DNA of 64,000 nucleotides. Origin: JAIVJZ01 sp035645695. GTDB taxonomy: Bacteria; Acidobacteriota; Blastocatellia; Pyrinomonadales; Pyrinomonadaceae. Position numbers and translations under genes: made by a program. Shown here in pieces: positions 51,663 through 60,775 of the stretch (position 1 is the first letter of the stretch; every line of letters begins with the position of its first letter). Where the stretch lies: NCBI GenBank assembly GCA_035645695.1, contig DASQMC010000083.1:1-64000 (forward strand). Reading direction: 5' to 3'. Below the pieces are notes generated by a model. That model was not told where the DNA came from, searched no databases, and saw only the letters and a list, made by a program, of their open reading frames with translations.

Positions 51663-54600
51663 ATGCCTCGCAAAAACCCCCATTCCTCGCGCTCGATTCG
51701 TGTTCGGGCGGTCGTCTACGTACTGATCATTTTGGCGGCGGTCGTCAGTGTGTCGCCTGCCTTCACGCGCCTGACCGTGCTGGCGCAGGACGACGGCGCA
51801 CCGGCCGATGCGGGCGACGCGCAACCGCTTGCGGAGTATGTCCGGGCGTTGTCGCTGCCCGCCAGCGATGTCATCTACAACCCGGCCGACCGCATGCTTT
51901 ACGCGAGCGTGCCGAGCAGCGCGGGCGCGGCGGGCAACAGCATCGTCTCCATCAACCCGGTGACGGGTGCGACGGGCGCGCCCATCTTCATCGGCAGCGA
52001 GCCGGGTAAGCTGGCGATGTCCGACGACGGGCACACGCTCTACGTCTCGCTCGACGGGTCTTACACCATCCGCCGCTTCGACACGGCGACGGGCGCGCCC
52101 GGCCAACAGTTCTCCCTCGGGCAGCATTCTATCTCAGGGAACCACACGGCGAAGGACATCGCCGTCGCGCCGGGCAACCCGAACCTCGTGGCCGTCGCCA
52201 GAAACTATGCCGATTCCAGCCAGAACGGAGCCGGCGTCGCCGTCTTCGATAACGGCGTGCAGCGGTCGAAGATCGGCCCGGATTGGAGCCGTAGCGCGCA
52301 GTTCCTCGCCTTCTCCGCCAACGAGTCGAAACTCTACGCCAGCACGGTCTATGACGGTCTGCAAATAATGACCGTTGACGCCTCCGGCGTGACCGTCACG
52401 GGCTATGCCTCTTTCATCGTGTCCGCCCGCATCAAATTTGCGAACGGCCTCGTCTATAGTTCCACCGGCCAAGTCGTCAACCCCGAGACGCAGACGCTGC
52501 TCGGCACTTTCTCCGGCGTCTCGACGAACGCTTTCGCTATTGATACCGCGGCGGGTCGCGCCTATTATTTGACGCGCGACAACCTCAACAACGGCGCGCT
52601 CACGTTGAAGGCGTTTGACCTCAACACCTACGTGCCCGCCGGTTCCGCCACGCTTTCCGGCATCACGGGTCAGGCGACGACGATGGTGCGCTGGGGCGCG
52701 AACGGCCTGGCCTTCCGCACCGACAGCGGCAAACTCTATCTCGTCCAAACCTCTTTAATACCTTCCTCCGAGCCTGACCCGACGCCGACACCGGTTGTCT
52801 GGCCGACGCCCACGCCGACGCCTTCGCCCGTGCCTACCTTCATCCGTCGGATTCCGCTGCTCGCGAATGATCTCATCTACAGCGCACAGAGCCAACAGCT
52901 TTACGCAAGCGTGCCGAGCGCGGCGGGCGCGCGAGGCAACAGCGTCACGCGGCTCAACCCGGAGACGGGCGAAATCGGCCCCTCGCTCTTCGTCGGGAGC
53001 GAACCGTCGCGGCTCGCCCTCGCCGACGATGGGCAGACGATGTATGTCGGCCTGAACGGCGCAGGCGCGGTGCGCAAGCTCGACGTGTCGGCGCAAATTG
53101 CGGGTATCAAGTTTAACCTCGGCAACTCCTCCTCCAACGGCCCGTTTTTGCCCGACGACATCGCCGTGATGCCCGGCAGCCCCGGCACGGTCGTCGTCAG
53201 TAAAATTAAAGCCAGCTACGCCGTCGGTATGACGGTTTACGACGAAGGCGAGCCCCGCCCGCAGTCGCTCAACTCAGGCGGCCCCGTCGAGTTCGCTTCG
53301 CCGACCAGACTCTACGCCGGCAGCGGGGTCGTGCAGAAAGTCGCCGTTGACTCGAACGGGCTGACGAGCCTCAGCTCGCCCAGCTCATCGAATTCAGGGC
53401 AGACGCAACTCGTGGGCGGCCTCTTGTACATATCCAGCGGCATCGTCGTCGATCCCGAAACCGGAGCCATCAAAGGCCGCTTCTCCGGGCTTGAGTCCGG
53501 CAGCGTGATGACGATTGACGCCGCGAAGAACCGCGCCTTCTTCCTGACCAACCTCTACGACTCCGGCCCAGTTCTGCGCTCCTACGAACTCGATACCTTC
53601 CGCCCTATCGCCTCTATCCCGCTTCCGGGAATTTACGGGGGGAGTGGCTTTGACATGCCGCCGTCGAGCCTCGTGCGCTGGGGCAAGAACGGGCTGGCCT
53701 TTCGCGCCCAAGACCGTATCTTCCTGATCCAGTCGGCCCTCGTAGACGCTTCCGACCCGATCCCGGCGGCGACGCCCACGCCCACGCCTACGCCCACGCC
53801 TACGCCCGTCTATATCCCGACCATCGTCGACAAGGTCAACTTGCCCGCCAATGATCTCGTCATCAACGCGGCGACGCAAACGCTCTACGCGAGCGTGCCG
53901 AGCACAGCGGGCGCCACGAGGGGCAACACCATCACGTCGGTTGATCCGAAGACCGGCGCAATCGGCGCGTCAACCTTCATCGGCAGCGAGCCGGGCAAAC
54001 TCGCCATCTCCGACGACGGCGAAGTTCTCTACGTCCACCTCAACGGCGCGAAGGCCGTCCGCCGTTTCGATACTGCGACGCAGACCCCCGGCGTGCAGTT
54101 CTCCATCGGTGTAGACAGACCGGCGGACATGGAAGTCGTGCCGGGCAGCCCGCAGTCTCTCGCCGTCTCGCGCGCGGCGTCTTTTTCCAGCAACAGCGGC
54201 GTAGCCGTCTACGACAACGGCGTGCAACGTCCGAACACGAGCAGCAACGGTTCCTACTACAGTTCCACCACCTCCATCGAGTTCGGCGCGTCGCCCTCGA
54301 AGCTCTATGGTCTTAGCGACGGTTCGAGCAGCAATGAAATCGCGAAGATGCAGTTGGACGCATCGGGCATCAAAGTTCTCAGCACCGTGCGCAACCTGCT
54401 CTCCGGTTACAGTTACGGGTTCGAGTTTGCGGGCGGCCGGCTCTACTCGGGAGGCGGGTTCATCGTTGACCCGGAGGCGGAGACACTCGTCGGCAGGTTC
54501 AACAGCGGCGGCGGCACGCTAGTCGTCGATCAGGCGTTGGGACGCGCTTTCTTCCTCTCAACCGGCTGGGGCAGCACGGGTTCGACCTTCGTTCTCACCG

Positions 54601-57311
54601 CCTACGACATCAATACGTTCCTCCCGCTCGGCTCCGCCACGTTCCCCGGTGTGGGCGACACTCCGGTTGGCCTCGTGCGTTGGGGCACGAACGGTCTCGC
54701 CTTCGCCACGCTCCCGAACAGCTACGGCTCGTCGGGCGCGACGAGCCAGATTTATCTCGTCCGGTCGGCGCTCGTCTCGGAGAGCGAGCCTATCCCGTCC
54801 GTACTTGAGTTCAGCGCGGCGGAATACAACGCGCCCGAGAGTACGGGCACGCCGGGCGCCGCCATCACCGTCACGCGCATGGGCAGCACGGCGGGCACGG
54901 TCACGGTCAACTATGCGACCGGCGGCGGCACGGCCACCCCCGGCTCCGACTACACGGCCACCTCCGGCACGCTCTCCTTCGCCGACGGCGAGAGGTCGAA
55001 AACTTTCACCGTCCCGATCCTCAGCGACAATCTCTACGAGGGCAGCGTTAAGGAGACTATCGGCCTGACCTTGAGCAACCCGACCGGCAACGTGACGCTC
55101 GGCTCGCAGGCGACCGCCACGCTCGCCATTCTGGATAACAACATTCGTCCATCAATCATCCCTGACAATCTGTCCGTGCTCGAAGGCCAGTCCGGCACGA
55201 CGGATGCGCAGTTCACCGTGCGGCTGTCAAACCCGTCAGTCGAAACTATCTCCGTAAACTACGCGACGGCCGACCGCACGGCCACGGCCGCCTCGGACTA
55301 CGTTGCCGCCTCCGGCACGCTCACCTTCCAACCGGGGGAGATACAGAAAACTTTCCCCTTGCAGATTAAGGGCGACACGGTTGAGGAGAGCACCGAGCAG
55401 TTTGCGATCATCTTCTCGAACCCCGTTAATGTCAGCATCTTTAGCACGACCAGCCTCGTTACCATTCAGGACGACGACCGTCTGACCATCGGGTTCGCCG
55501 CCGAAGAGTTCACGGCGGGCGAGGGCGTAGGCAACGCCGCCATCGCCGTCACGCGCACGGGCAGTACGGCGGGCACGGTCACGGTCAACTATGCGACCGG
55601 CGGCGGCACGGCCACCCCCGGCTCCGACTACACGGCCACCTCCGGCACGCTCTCCTTCGCCGACGGCGAGAGGTCGAAAACTTTCACCGTCCCGATCCTC
55701 AACGACAATCTCTACGAGGGCGCCGTTAAGGAGACTGTCGGCCTGACCTTGAGCAGCCCGACCGGCAACGCGAGGCTCGGCTCGCAGGCGACCGCCACGC
55801 TCGCCATTCTGGATAACGACAGTCGTCCCTCAATCATCCCCGTCAATCTGTCCGTGCTCGAAGGCCAGTCCGGCACGACGGATGCGCAGTTCACCGTGCG
55901 GCTGTCGAACCCGTCAATCGAAACTATCTCCATAAACTACGCGACAGCCGACCGCACGGCCACGGCCGCCTCGGACTACGTCGCCGCCTCCGGCACGCTC
56001 ACCTTCCAACCGGGGGAGATACAGAAAACTTTCCCCTTGCAGATTAAGGGCGACACGGTTGAGGAGAGCGCCGAGCAGTTTGCGATCATCTTCTCGAACC
56101 CCGTCAACGTCAGCATCTCCAGCGCGACCGGCTTCGTTACCATCGAGGACGACGACCGTCCGATCATCGGGTTCGCCGCCGAAGAGTTCACGGCGGGCGA
56201 GGGCGATGGCCGCGCCGTCATCACCGTCACACGCTCCGGCGCTGTGACCGCGACGGCCTCCATCGACTACCTCACGCTCGACGACTCGCGCGCCATTCGC
56301 TGCGACGACAGCACGACCGGCGGCGGCGCGGCCTTCGCGCGTTGCGACTACGCGACCACGCTCGACACGCTCGTCTTCGCGCCCGGCGAGAGCCGCAAGA
56401 CTTTCACCGTCCCGCTCGTGGACGACGGCCACGACGAGCCGCGAGAGTTGATTCAATTGCGTCTCGTCGCGCCCGTGGGCGCGTCGCTCGGCTCGCAGTT
56501 CTCCTCCGTCCTTTCCATCGTGGACAACGACGAGGCCGACCAGCCGAACCCCGTTGACGTACACGCCTTCTTCGTGCGCCAGCACTATCTCGACTTCCTC
56601 TCGCGCGAGCCGGAAGCCGAGGGGCTGGCCGCCTGGGCGGGTGTGCTCGCACGTTGCGCCGACCCCTTCAACCGGGAAGCCGACAGTCTTTCCGCGCAGT
56701 GCGACCGCAACCTCGTCAGTTCGTCGTTCTTCCGCTCGACGGAGTTCGAGTTGAAGGGCTACTTCGTCTATCGCTTCTACCGCGTAGCCTTTGATCGGAG
56801 GCCGAGCTACGCCGAATTCGTCGCCGACATGCGGCGCGTAACGGGGCAGACGGCTGAGGAAGTTTACGGCCGGCGGCGCGCCTTCACCGAAGCGTGGGTG
56901 CAGCAAACGGAGTTTCTCAACCTCCACGGCGCGAAGACGAGCGCCGCTTACGTTGACTCGCTCCTCGGACGCTACGGGCTGAACGCGATCAACACCACCG
57001 ACCCGGCCAATCCGGACGGCGACGCGCCCGTGCGCCTGACGCGAGACGAACTCGTGGCCGCGCTCGATGCCCAGCCGCAACGTCTGACGAGAGCGCAGGT
57101 GATGCGCGCCATCGTGCAGAGCCGCGAGGTTGACACGGCGGAATACAACGGGGCGTTCGTCGCGATGCAATACTACGGCTACCTGCGCCGCGCGCCGGAG
57201 CAGTCCGGCTACGACGCGTGGCTGCAAGTCATCACGCGTGGCGACGGTTATCGCGTCATGGTCAACGGCTTCATGAACTCGACCGAATACCGCCTGCGGT
57301 TCGGCAAGTAG
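51663..57311 (+). CDS. Giant secreted protein: three propeller blocks, five Calx-beta domains, DUF4214
   Basis: 1882 aa. The signal peptide (AVVYVLIILAAVVSVSPAFTRL) is followed by three ~310-aa propeller-like blocks, each opening 'LPANDLIYN...LYASVPS' and closing 'RWGANGLAF...IYLVQ(S/T)', joined by TPTPTP linkers. Next come five Calx-beta domains (about 54800-55140, 55150-55470, 55480-55815, 55820-56150, 56160-56530; 'TVNYATGGGTATPGSDYTA', 'FTVPIL.DNLYEG'). The C-terminal ~250 residues ('DVHAFFVRQHYLDFLSREPE' and a later 'YYGYLRRAPEQSGYDAWL') are of DUF4214 type. Calx-beta domains bind calcium and suit an adhesin or surface-layer role. Calx domains 1-2 and 3-4 are a 678-bp direct duplication still nearly identical in DNA. 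Confidence 0.88.
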   Translation: MPRKNPHSSRSIRVRAVVYVLIILAAVVSVSPAFTRLTVLAQDDGAPADAGDAQPLAEYVRALSLPASDVIYNPADRMLYASVPSSAGAAGNSIVSINPVTGATGAPIFIGSEPGKLAMSDDGHTLYVSLDGSYTIRRFDTATGAPGQQFSLGQHSISGNHTAKDIAVAPGNPNLVAVARNYADSSQNGAGVAVFDNGVQRSKIGPDWSRSAQFLAFSANESKLYASTVYDGLQIMTVDASGVTVTGYASFIVSARIKFANGLVYSSTGQVVNPETQTLLGTFSGVSTNAFAIDTAAGRAYYLTRDNLNNGALTLKAFDLNTYVPAGSATLSGITGQATTMVRWGANGLAFRTDSGKLYLVQTSLIPSSEPDPTPTPVVWPTPTPTPSPVPTFIRRIPLLANDLIYSAQSQQLYASVPSAAGARGNSVTRLNPETGEIGPSLFVGSEPSRLALADDGQTMYVGLNGAGAVRKLDVSAQIAGIKFNLGNSSSNGPFLPDDIAVMPGSPGTVVVSKIKASYAVGMTVYDEGEPRPQSLNSGGPVEFASPTRLYAGSGVVQKVAVDSNGLTSLSSPSSSNSGQTQLVGGLLYISSGIVVDPETGAIKGRFSGLESGSVMTIDAAKNRAFFLTNLYDSGPVLRSYELDTFRPIASIPLPGIYGGSGFDMPPSSLVRWGKNGLAFRAQDRIFLIQSALVDASDPIPAATPTPTPTPTPTPVYIPTIVDKVNLPANDLVINAATQTLYASVPSTAGATRGNTITSVDPKTGAIGASTFIGSEPGKLAISDDGEVLYVHLNGAKAVRRFDTATQTPGVQFSIGVDRPADMEVVPGSPQSLAVSRAASFSSNSGVAVYDNGVQRPNTSSNGSYYSSTTSIEFGASPSKLYGLSDGSSSNEIAKMQLDASGIKVLSTVRNLLSGYSYGFEFAGGRLYSGGGFIVDPEAETLVGRFNSGGGTLVVDQALGRAFFLSTGWGSTGSTFVLTAYDINTFLPLGSATFPGVGDTPVGLVRWGTNGLAFATLPNSYGSSGATSQIYLVRSALVSESEPIPSVLEFSAAEYNAPESTGTPGAAITVTRMGSTAGTVTVNYATGGGTATPGSDYTATSGTLSFADGERSKTFTVPILSDNLYEGSVKETIGLTLSNPTGNVTLGSQATATLAILDNNIRPSIIPDNLSVLEGQSGTTDAQFTVRLSNPSVETISVNYATADRTATAASDYVAASGTLTFQPGEIQKTFPLQIKGDTVEESTEQFAIIFSNPVNVSIFSTTSLVTIQDDDRLTIGFAAEEFTAGEGVGNAAIAVTRTGSTAGTVTVNYATGGGTATPGSDYTATSGTLSFADGERSKTFTVPILNDNLYEGAVKETVGLTLSSPTGNARLGSQATATLAILDNDSRPSIIPVNLSVLEGQSGTTDAQFTVRLSNPSIETISINYATADRTATAASDYVAASGTLTFQPGEIQKTFPLQIKGDTVEESAEQFAIIFSNPVNVSISSATGFVTIEDDDRPIIGFAAEEFTAGEGDGRAVITVTRSGAVTATASIDYLTLDDSRAIRCDDSTTGGGAAFARCDYATTLDTLVFAPGESRKTFTVPLVDDGHDEPRELIQLRLVAPVGASLGSQFSSVLSIVDNDEADQPNPVDVHAFFVRQHYLDFLSREPEAEGLAAWAGVLARCADPFNREADSLSAQCDRNLVSSSFFRSTEFELKGYFVYRFYRVAFDRRPSYAEFVADMRRVTGQTAEEVYGRRRAFTEAWVQQTEFLNLHGAKTSAAYVDSLLGRYGLNAINTTDPANPDGDAPVRLTRDELVAALDAQPQRLTRAQVMRAIVQSREVDTAEYNGAFVAMQYYGYLRRAPEQSGYDAWLQVITRGDGYRVMVNGFMNSTEYRLRFGK

Positions 57312-57368
57312 TCGAGCCTGCGGTTCGGCAAGTAGTCGGGAGAGATCGATCCCGGCCACGATTGAGAG

Positions 57369-57408
57369 CGGAGAGATTGGGCTTCAACGCCCGGTCTCTC
57401 CGTTTTTC
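57369..57408 (+). terminator. Intrinsic terminator after the giant repeat protein
   Basis: CGGAGAGA (57369-57376) and inner GGGC pair with GCCC and TCTCTCCG (57395-57402), followed by five T residues. It is 58 bp after the stop codon. Confidence 0.85.
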
Positions 57409-57476
57409 ATTGACCGCCGCGCTCGCTCAAGTTTAGAGTCCATGACAAAAATAGCTTTCGGTGTGGGAGACGGGTA

Positions 57477-58586
57477 TTGACCAACGGAAACTCCATCGGC
57501 GTCGGCATTATCGGGGCGGGCTTCGCGCGTTCGACACAGATACCGGGCTTTCGCGCCTGCGCGGGCGCGCGGGTCACGGCGATTGCGAGCGCGCGACGCG
57601 AACGCGCCGAAGCGGCGGCGCGCGAGTTCGAGATTCCGTTCGTCGGGCAAGACTGGCGCGAAGTCGTCGAGCGCGCGGATGTCGATATAGTCAGCATCGT
57701 GACGCCGCCCTCGACGCACCTTGAGATGACGCTCCACGCCTTATCGTGCGGCAAGGCCGTGCTCTGCGAAAAGCCGTTGGCGATGAACGCCTCGGAGACG
57801 GAAGAGATGCGGCGCGCTGCGGAAGCGGCGGGCGCGCTCGCGCTCGTCGATCACGAACTGCGTTTCCTCGAAGGGCGGCGGCGCGCTCGCGACATCATGC
57901 GTGCTGGAGAGATCGGCCGCGTGCGGCGCGCCTCATTGATCTATCGTGCGGACTCTCGCGCGGGCGACGGGCGCGCGTGGGATTGGTGGTCGGACGCAAC
58001 GATGGGCGGCGGCGCGCTCGGCGCGATAGGCTCGCACGTCGTAGACGGCTTTCATTGGCTGCTCGAAGGCGCACGCGTCTCGCGCCTCTTCTGCCAACTC
58101 TCGACGCACGTTGAGGCGCGTCCGGACGCAGGGAGCGGCCGCCCGCGTCCAGTGACTTCCGACGACGCGGCCAACCTGATACTCAACTTCTCCGGCGGCG
58201 AGTTGCTCGCCGAGACGGGCGCGACCGCCAGCGTCTCCCTGTCCTTCGTCGAAGCGGGAGAGCCTCTGCACCGTCTGGAAATTTTCGGCACGCGCGGCGC
58301 GTTGAGAATCGAAGGCGACGGCGCATTGTGGCAGGCGGACTTGGGCGCGGGCGCGTGGCGACCCGTCGAAGTCGCGCGCGGCGAACTCGCTCCCGGCATG
58401 CATGACAACGGCTGGGCACGCGGCTTCACACGCTTCGCGCACGAGATCGTTCGCGCCCTCGGCGAAGGGCGCACGGCTGTCGCCGACGCCGCTACCTTCG
58501 CCGACGGCCACCGCACCCAACTCGTCCTCGACGCCGCGCGCCGCTCGCATGCTTCCGGCAGTTGGGCAGCGCCCGAAAGCGCCTGA
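57477..58586 (+). CDS. Gfo/Idh/MocA family oxidoreductase
   Basis: 369 aa starting at a TTG (57477) with GGGAGAC upstream; there is no nearer ATG. N-terminal Rossmann motif 'VGIIGAGFARSTQIPGF', then 'DIVSIVTPPSTHLEMTLHAL' and 'KAVLCEKPLAMN' with the conserved E-K-P, and C-terminal 'GIGRVRRASLIYRAD' / 'GALGAIGSHVVDGFHWLL' segment (G-S-H-x-x-D) typical of the family. It is an NAD(P)-dependent sugar- or inositol-type dehydrogenase; the substrate is unknown. No sugar operon is adjacent; the next genes are hyuA-hyuB, 143 bp away. Confidence 0.88.
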   Translation: MTNGNSIGVGIIGAGFARSTQIPGFRACAGARVTAIASARRERAEAAAREFEIPFVGQDWREVVERADVDIVSIVTPPSTHLEMTLHALSCGKAVLCEKPLAMNASETEEMRRAAEAAGALALVDHELRFLEGRRRARDIMRAGEIGRVRRASLIYRADSRAGDGRAWDWWSDATMGGGALGAIGSHVVDGFHWLLEGARVSRLFCQLSTHVEARPDAGSGRPRPVTSDDAANLILNFSGGELLAETGATASVSLSFVEAGEPLHRLEIFGTRGALRIEGDGALWQADLGAGAWRPVEVARGELAPGMHDNGWARGFTRFAHEIVRALGEGRTAVADAATFADGHRTQLVLDAARRSHASGSWAAPESA

Positions 58587-58729
58587 AAGCGACGCGACTT
58601 TTCAGTAGTGCCCTATAGGTACAGAGTACAAATCAAATTACGACGCTGCCTGCTTTTTAACAGCACTGCGCGATAACACGACGGAGCGCGCGCCGGGGGG
58701 TTAGAGTTTTCCGCACGTCAAAATCATCC

Positions 58730-60775
58730 GTGCCTTCTCTTAAATCAACAACGAACAATTCGCGGCGCGTCGTGCGCGTCGGCGTGGACACGGGCGGGAC
58801 GTTCACGGATTTCGTCTACGCGGCGCGCGACGGGCGACCGGGCATCTTCAAGCTCCCGTCCACGCCCGACGACCCGGCGCGCGCCATCGCCGAGGGCTTG
58901 CGGCGCATCGCGCGTGAAGTGCGTGCGCGCGCGGGCGAGTTGGAGATCGTCCACGGCACGACGGTCGGCACGAACGCGCTGCTGCAAAGACGCGGGGCGC
59001 GCGCCGCGCTCGTCACCACGGCGGGGTTCGAGGATGTGCTCGCCATCGGCAGGCAAGCGCGCCCCGCGCTCTACGACCCGGACGCCGGACGGCCGGAAGC
59101 GATCATCCCGCGCGCGCTTCGATTCGGCGTCGCCGAGCGCGTCGCGGCGACGGGCGAGGTCCTGGAAGCGCCCGACGAGGGCGCGTTGGCTGCGTTGGTC
59201 GAACGTTTGCGTCGCGCGCGCGTCGAGTCGGTCGCGGTCTGTCTGCTGTTCTCGTTTGTGCGACCGGAACATGAACGGGCGGTGGCGCGCGCGCTCGAAA
59301 GTCTGGGCGTGCCGCTCTCGATCTCGCACGAAATCCTGCCGGAGTATCGAGAGTTTGAACGCACCTCCACGGTCGCCATCAACGCCTATTTGCAACCGCT
59401 CATGGGCGCGTATCTGAAGAAACTGCGCGCGCCGCGTCTGCGCGTGATGCAATCTTCGGGCGGAAGCATCTCGGCGGCGGCGGCGGCGCGCGAGCCGGTG
59501 CGAACTATCCTGTCGGGGCCTGCGGGCGGAGTCGTCGGCGCGCTCCGCGCCGCGCGCGACGCAGGCTCATCCGACATCATCACGTTCGACATGGGCGGCA
59601 CTTCGACGGACGTGTCCCTGTGCGCGGGCGGGCGCGTGCTCACGACGAACGAAGCGACGGTGGCGTCGCTGCCCGTCGCCGTGCCCGTGCTTGATATTCA
59701 CACCGTGGGCGCGGGCGGAGGTTCGATTGCGCGAGTGGATGCGGGCGGGAGTTTGCGCGTCGGGCCTGAATCGGCGGGCGCAAGTCCCGGCCCGGCGGCT
59801 TATGGGCGCGGCACGCTCGCTACCGTGACCGACGCCAACCTCGTGCTCGGTCGCTTCGGCGGCGCGGGGCTGCTCGGCGGCGCGTTCGAATTGGACGCCG
59901 CACGCGCGCGCGAAGCTCTCGCGCGACTCGCGCGCGAGATGAGCGCGGCGAGCGGGAAGGAAACCACGGCGCACGAAGCCGCGCTCGGCGTCGTGCGCGT
60001 GGTGAACGCCGGAATGGAGCGTGCGCTGCGCGTCGTGTCGGTTGAGCGCGGATTCGATTCGCGCGCCTTCGCGCTCGTCTCGTTCGGCGGCGCGGGCGGT
60101 TTGCACGCCGTCGCGCTCGCGGCTGGCTTGCGCATCCCGCGCGTCATCGTGCCGCCGAGGCCGGGCGCGCTCTCGGCGCTCGGGGCGCTCGCCTCGGATG
60201 TCGTCATGGATGCCAGCCGCACCGTCATGCTCGACGCGGCGGGCGGGCGGCTCGGCGAACTCGAACGCGCGTTTCAACAGATGGAACGCGCCGCGCGCGC
60301 CGCGCTCAAGCGCGAAGGTTTCAGAGACGAGCTGCGCGAGCAGCGACACGAGCCGAGCGTGGCCGCGCGTTACAAGGGGCAATCGTTTGAACTGGAGATC
60401 GAATGGAAATCCGCGGGTGCGCTCGCCGCGGCGTTTCACCGTGCGCACCTCGCGCGCTACGGCTACGCGCAGGCGGAGAGCGCGGTCGAGATCGTCAGCG
60501 CGCGCCTTCGCTCGCGCGGGCTGGTGGGAAAACTCAAGCGCGAGCGAATCGAGGGCGTCGCGGGCGCGCCGTTCGTCGCGCCCCACGGAAACGCGCTCGT
60601 TTACTTCTCGACCACACCGGAGCGCGTCGGCGTCTACGAGCGCGAGCGCCTCGGGGCGGGCGTGCGGCTGAAGACGCCCTGCATTGTCACCGAATATTCT
60701 TCGACAACGCTCGTGCCCGTCGGCGCGCGCTCGGCGCGCATTGATGCTCGCGGCAACCTGATCATCGAACTATGA
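58730..60775 (+). CDS. hyuA: Hydantoinase/oxoprolinase family protein, subunit A
   Basis: 681 aa starting at GTG (58730). Actin-like ATPase signatures: phosphate loop 'VGVDTGGTFTDFVYAARDG' near 17-36, 'VHGTTVGTNALLQRRGARAAL', 'FDMGGTSTDVSL' and 'SFGGAGGLHAVALAA'. Family members with subunit B hydrolyse cyclic amides with ATP (5-oxoproline, N-methylhydantoin) or serve as carboxylases for acetone or acetophenone; which one applies here is unclear. The stop overlaps the hyuB start by four bases (ATGA), so the two are translationally coupled. No clear ribosome-binding site precedes the GTG. Confidence 0.88.
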   Translation: MPSLKSTTNNSRRVVRVGVDTGGTFTDFVYAARDGRPGIFKLPSTPDDPARAIAEGLRRIAREVRARAGELEIVHGTTVGTNALLQRRGARAALVTTAGFEDVLAIGRQARPALYDPDAGRPEAIIPRALRFGVAERVAATGEVLEAPDEGALAALVERLRRARVESVAVCLLFSFVRPEHERAVARALESLGVPLSISHEILPEYREFERTSTVAINAYLQPLMGAYLKKLRAPRLRVMQSSGGSISAAAAAREPVRTILSGPAGGVVGALRAARDAGSSDIITFDMGGTSTDVSLCAGGRVLTTNEATVASLPVAVPVLDIHTVGAGGGSIARVDAGGSLRVGPESAGASPGPAAYGRGTLATVTDANLVLGRFGGAGLLGGAFELDAARAREALARLAREMSAASGKETTAHEAALGVVRVVNAGMERALRVVSVERGFDSRAFALVSFGGAGGLHAVALAAGLRIPRVIVPPRPGALSALGALASDVVMDASRTVMLDAAGGRLGELERAFQQMERAARAALKREGFRDELREQRHEPSVAARYKGQSFELEIEWKSAGALAAAFHRAHLARYGYAQAESAVEIVSARLRSRGLVGKLKRERIEGVAGAPFVAPHGNALVYFSTTPERVGVYERERLGAGVRLKTPCIVTEYSSTTLVPVGARSARIDARGNLIIEL

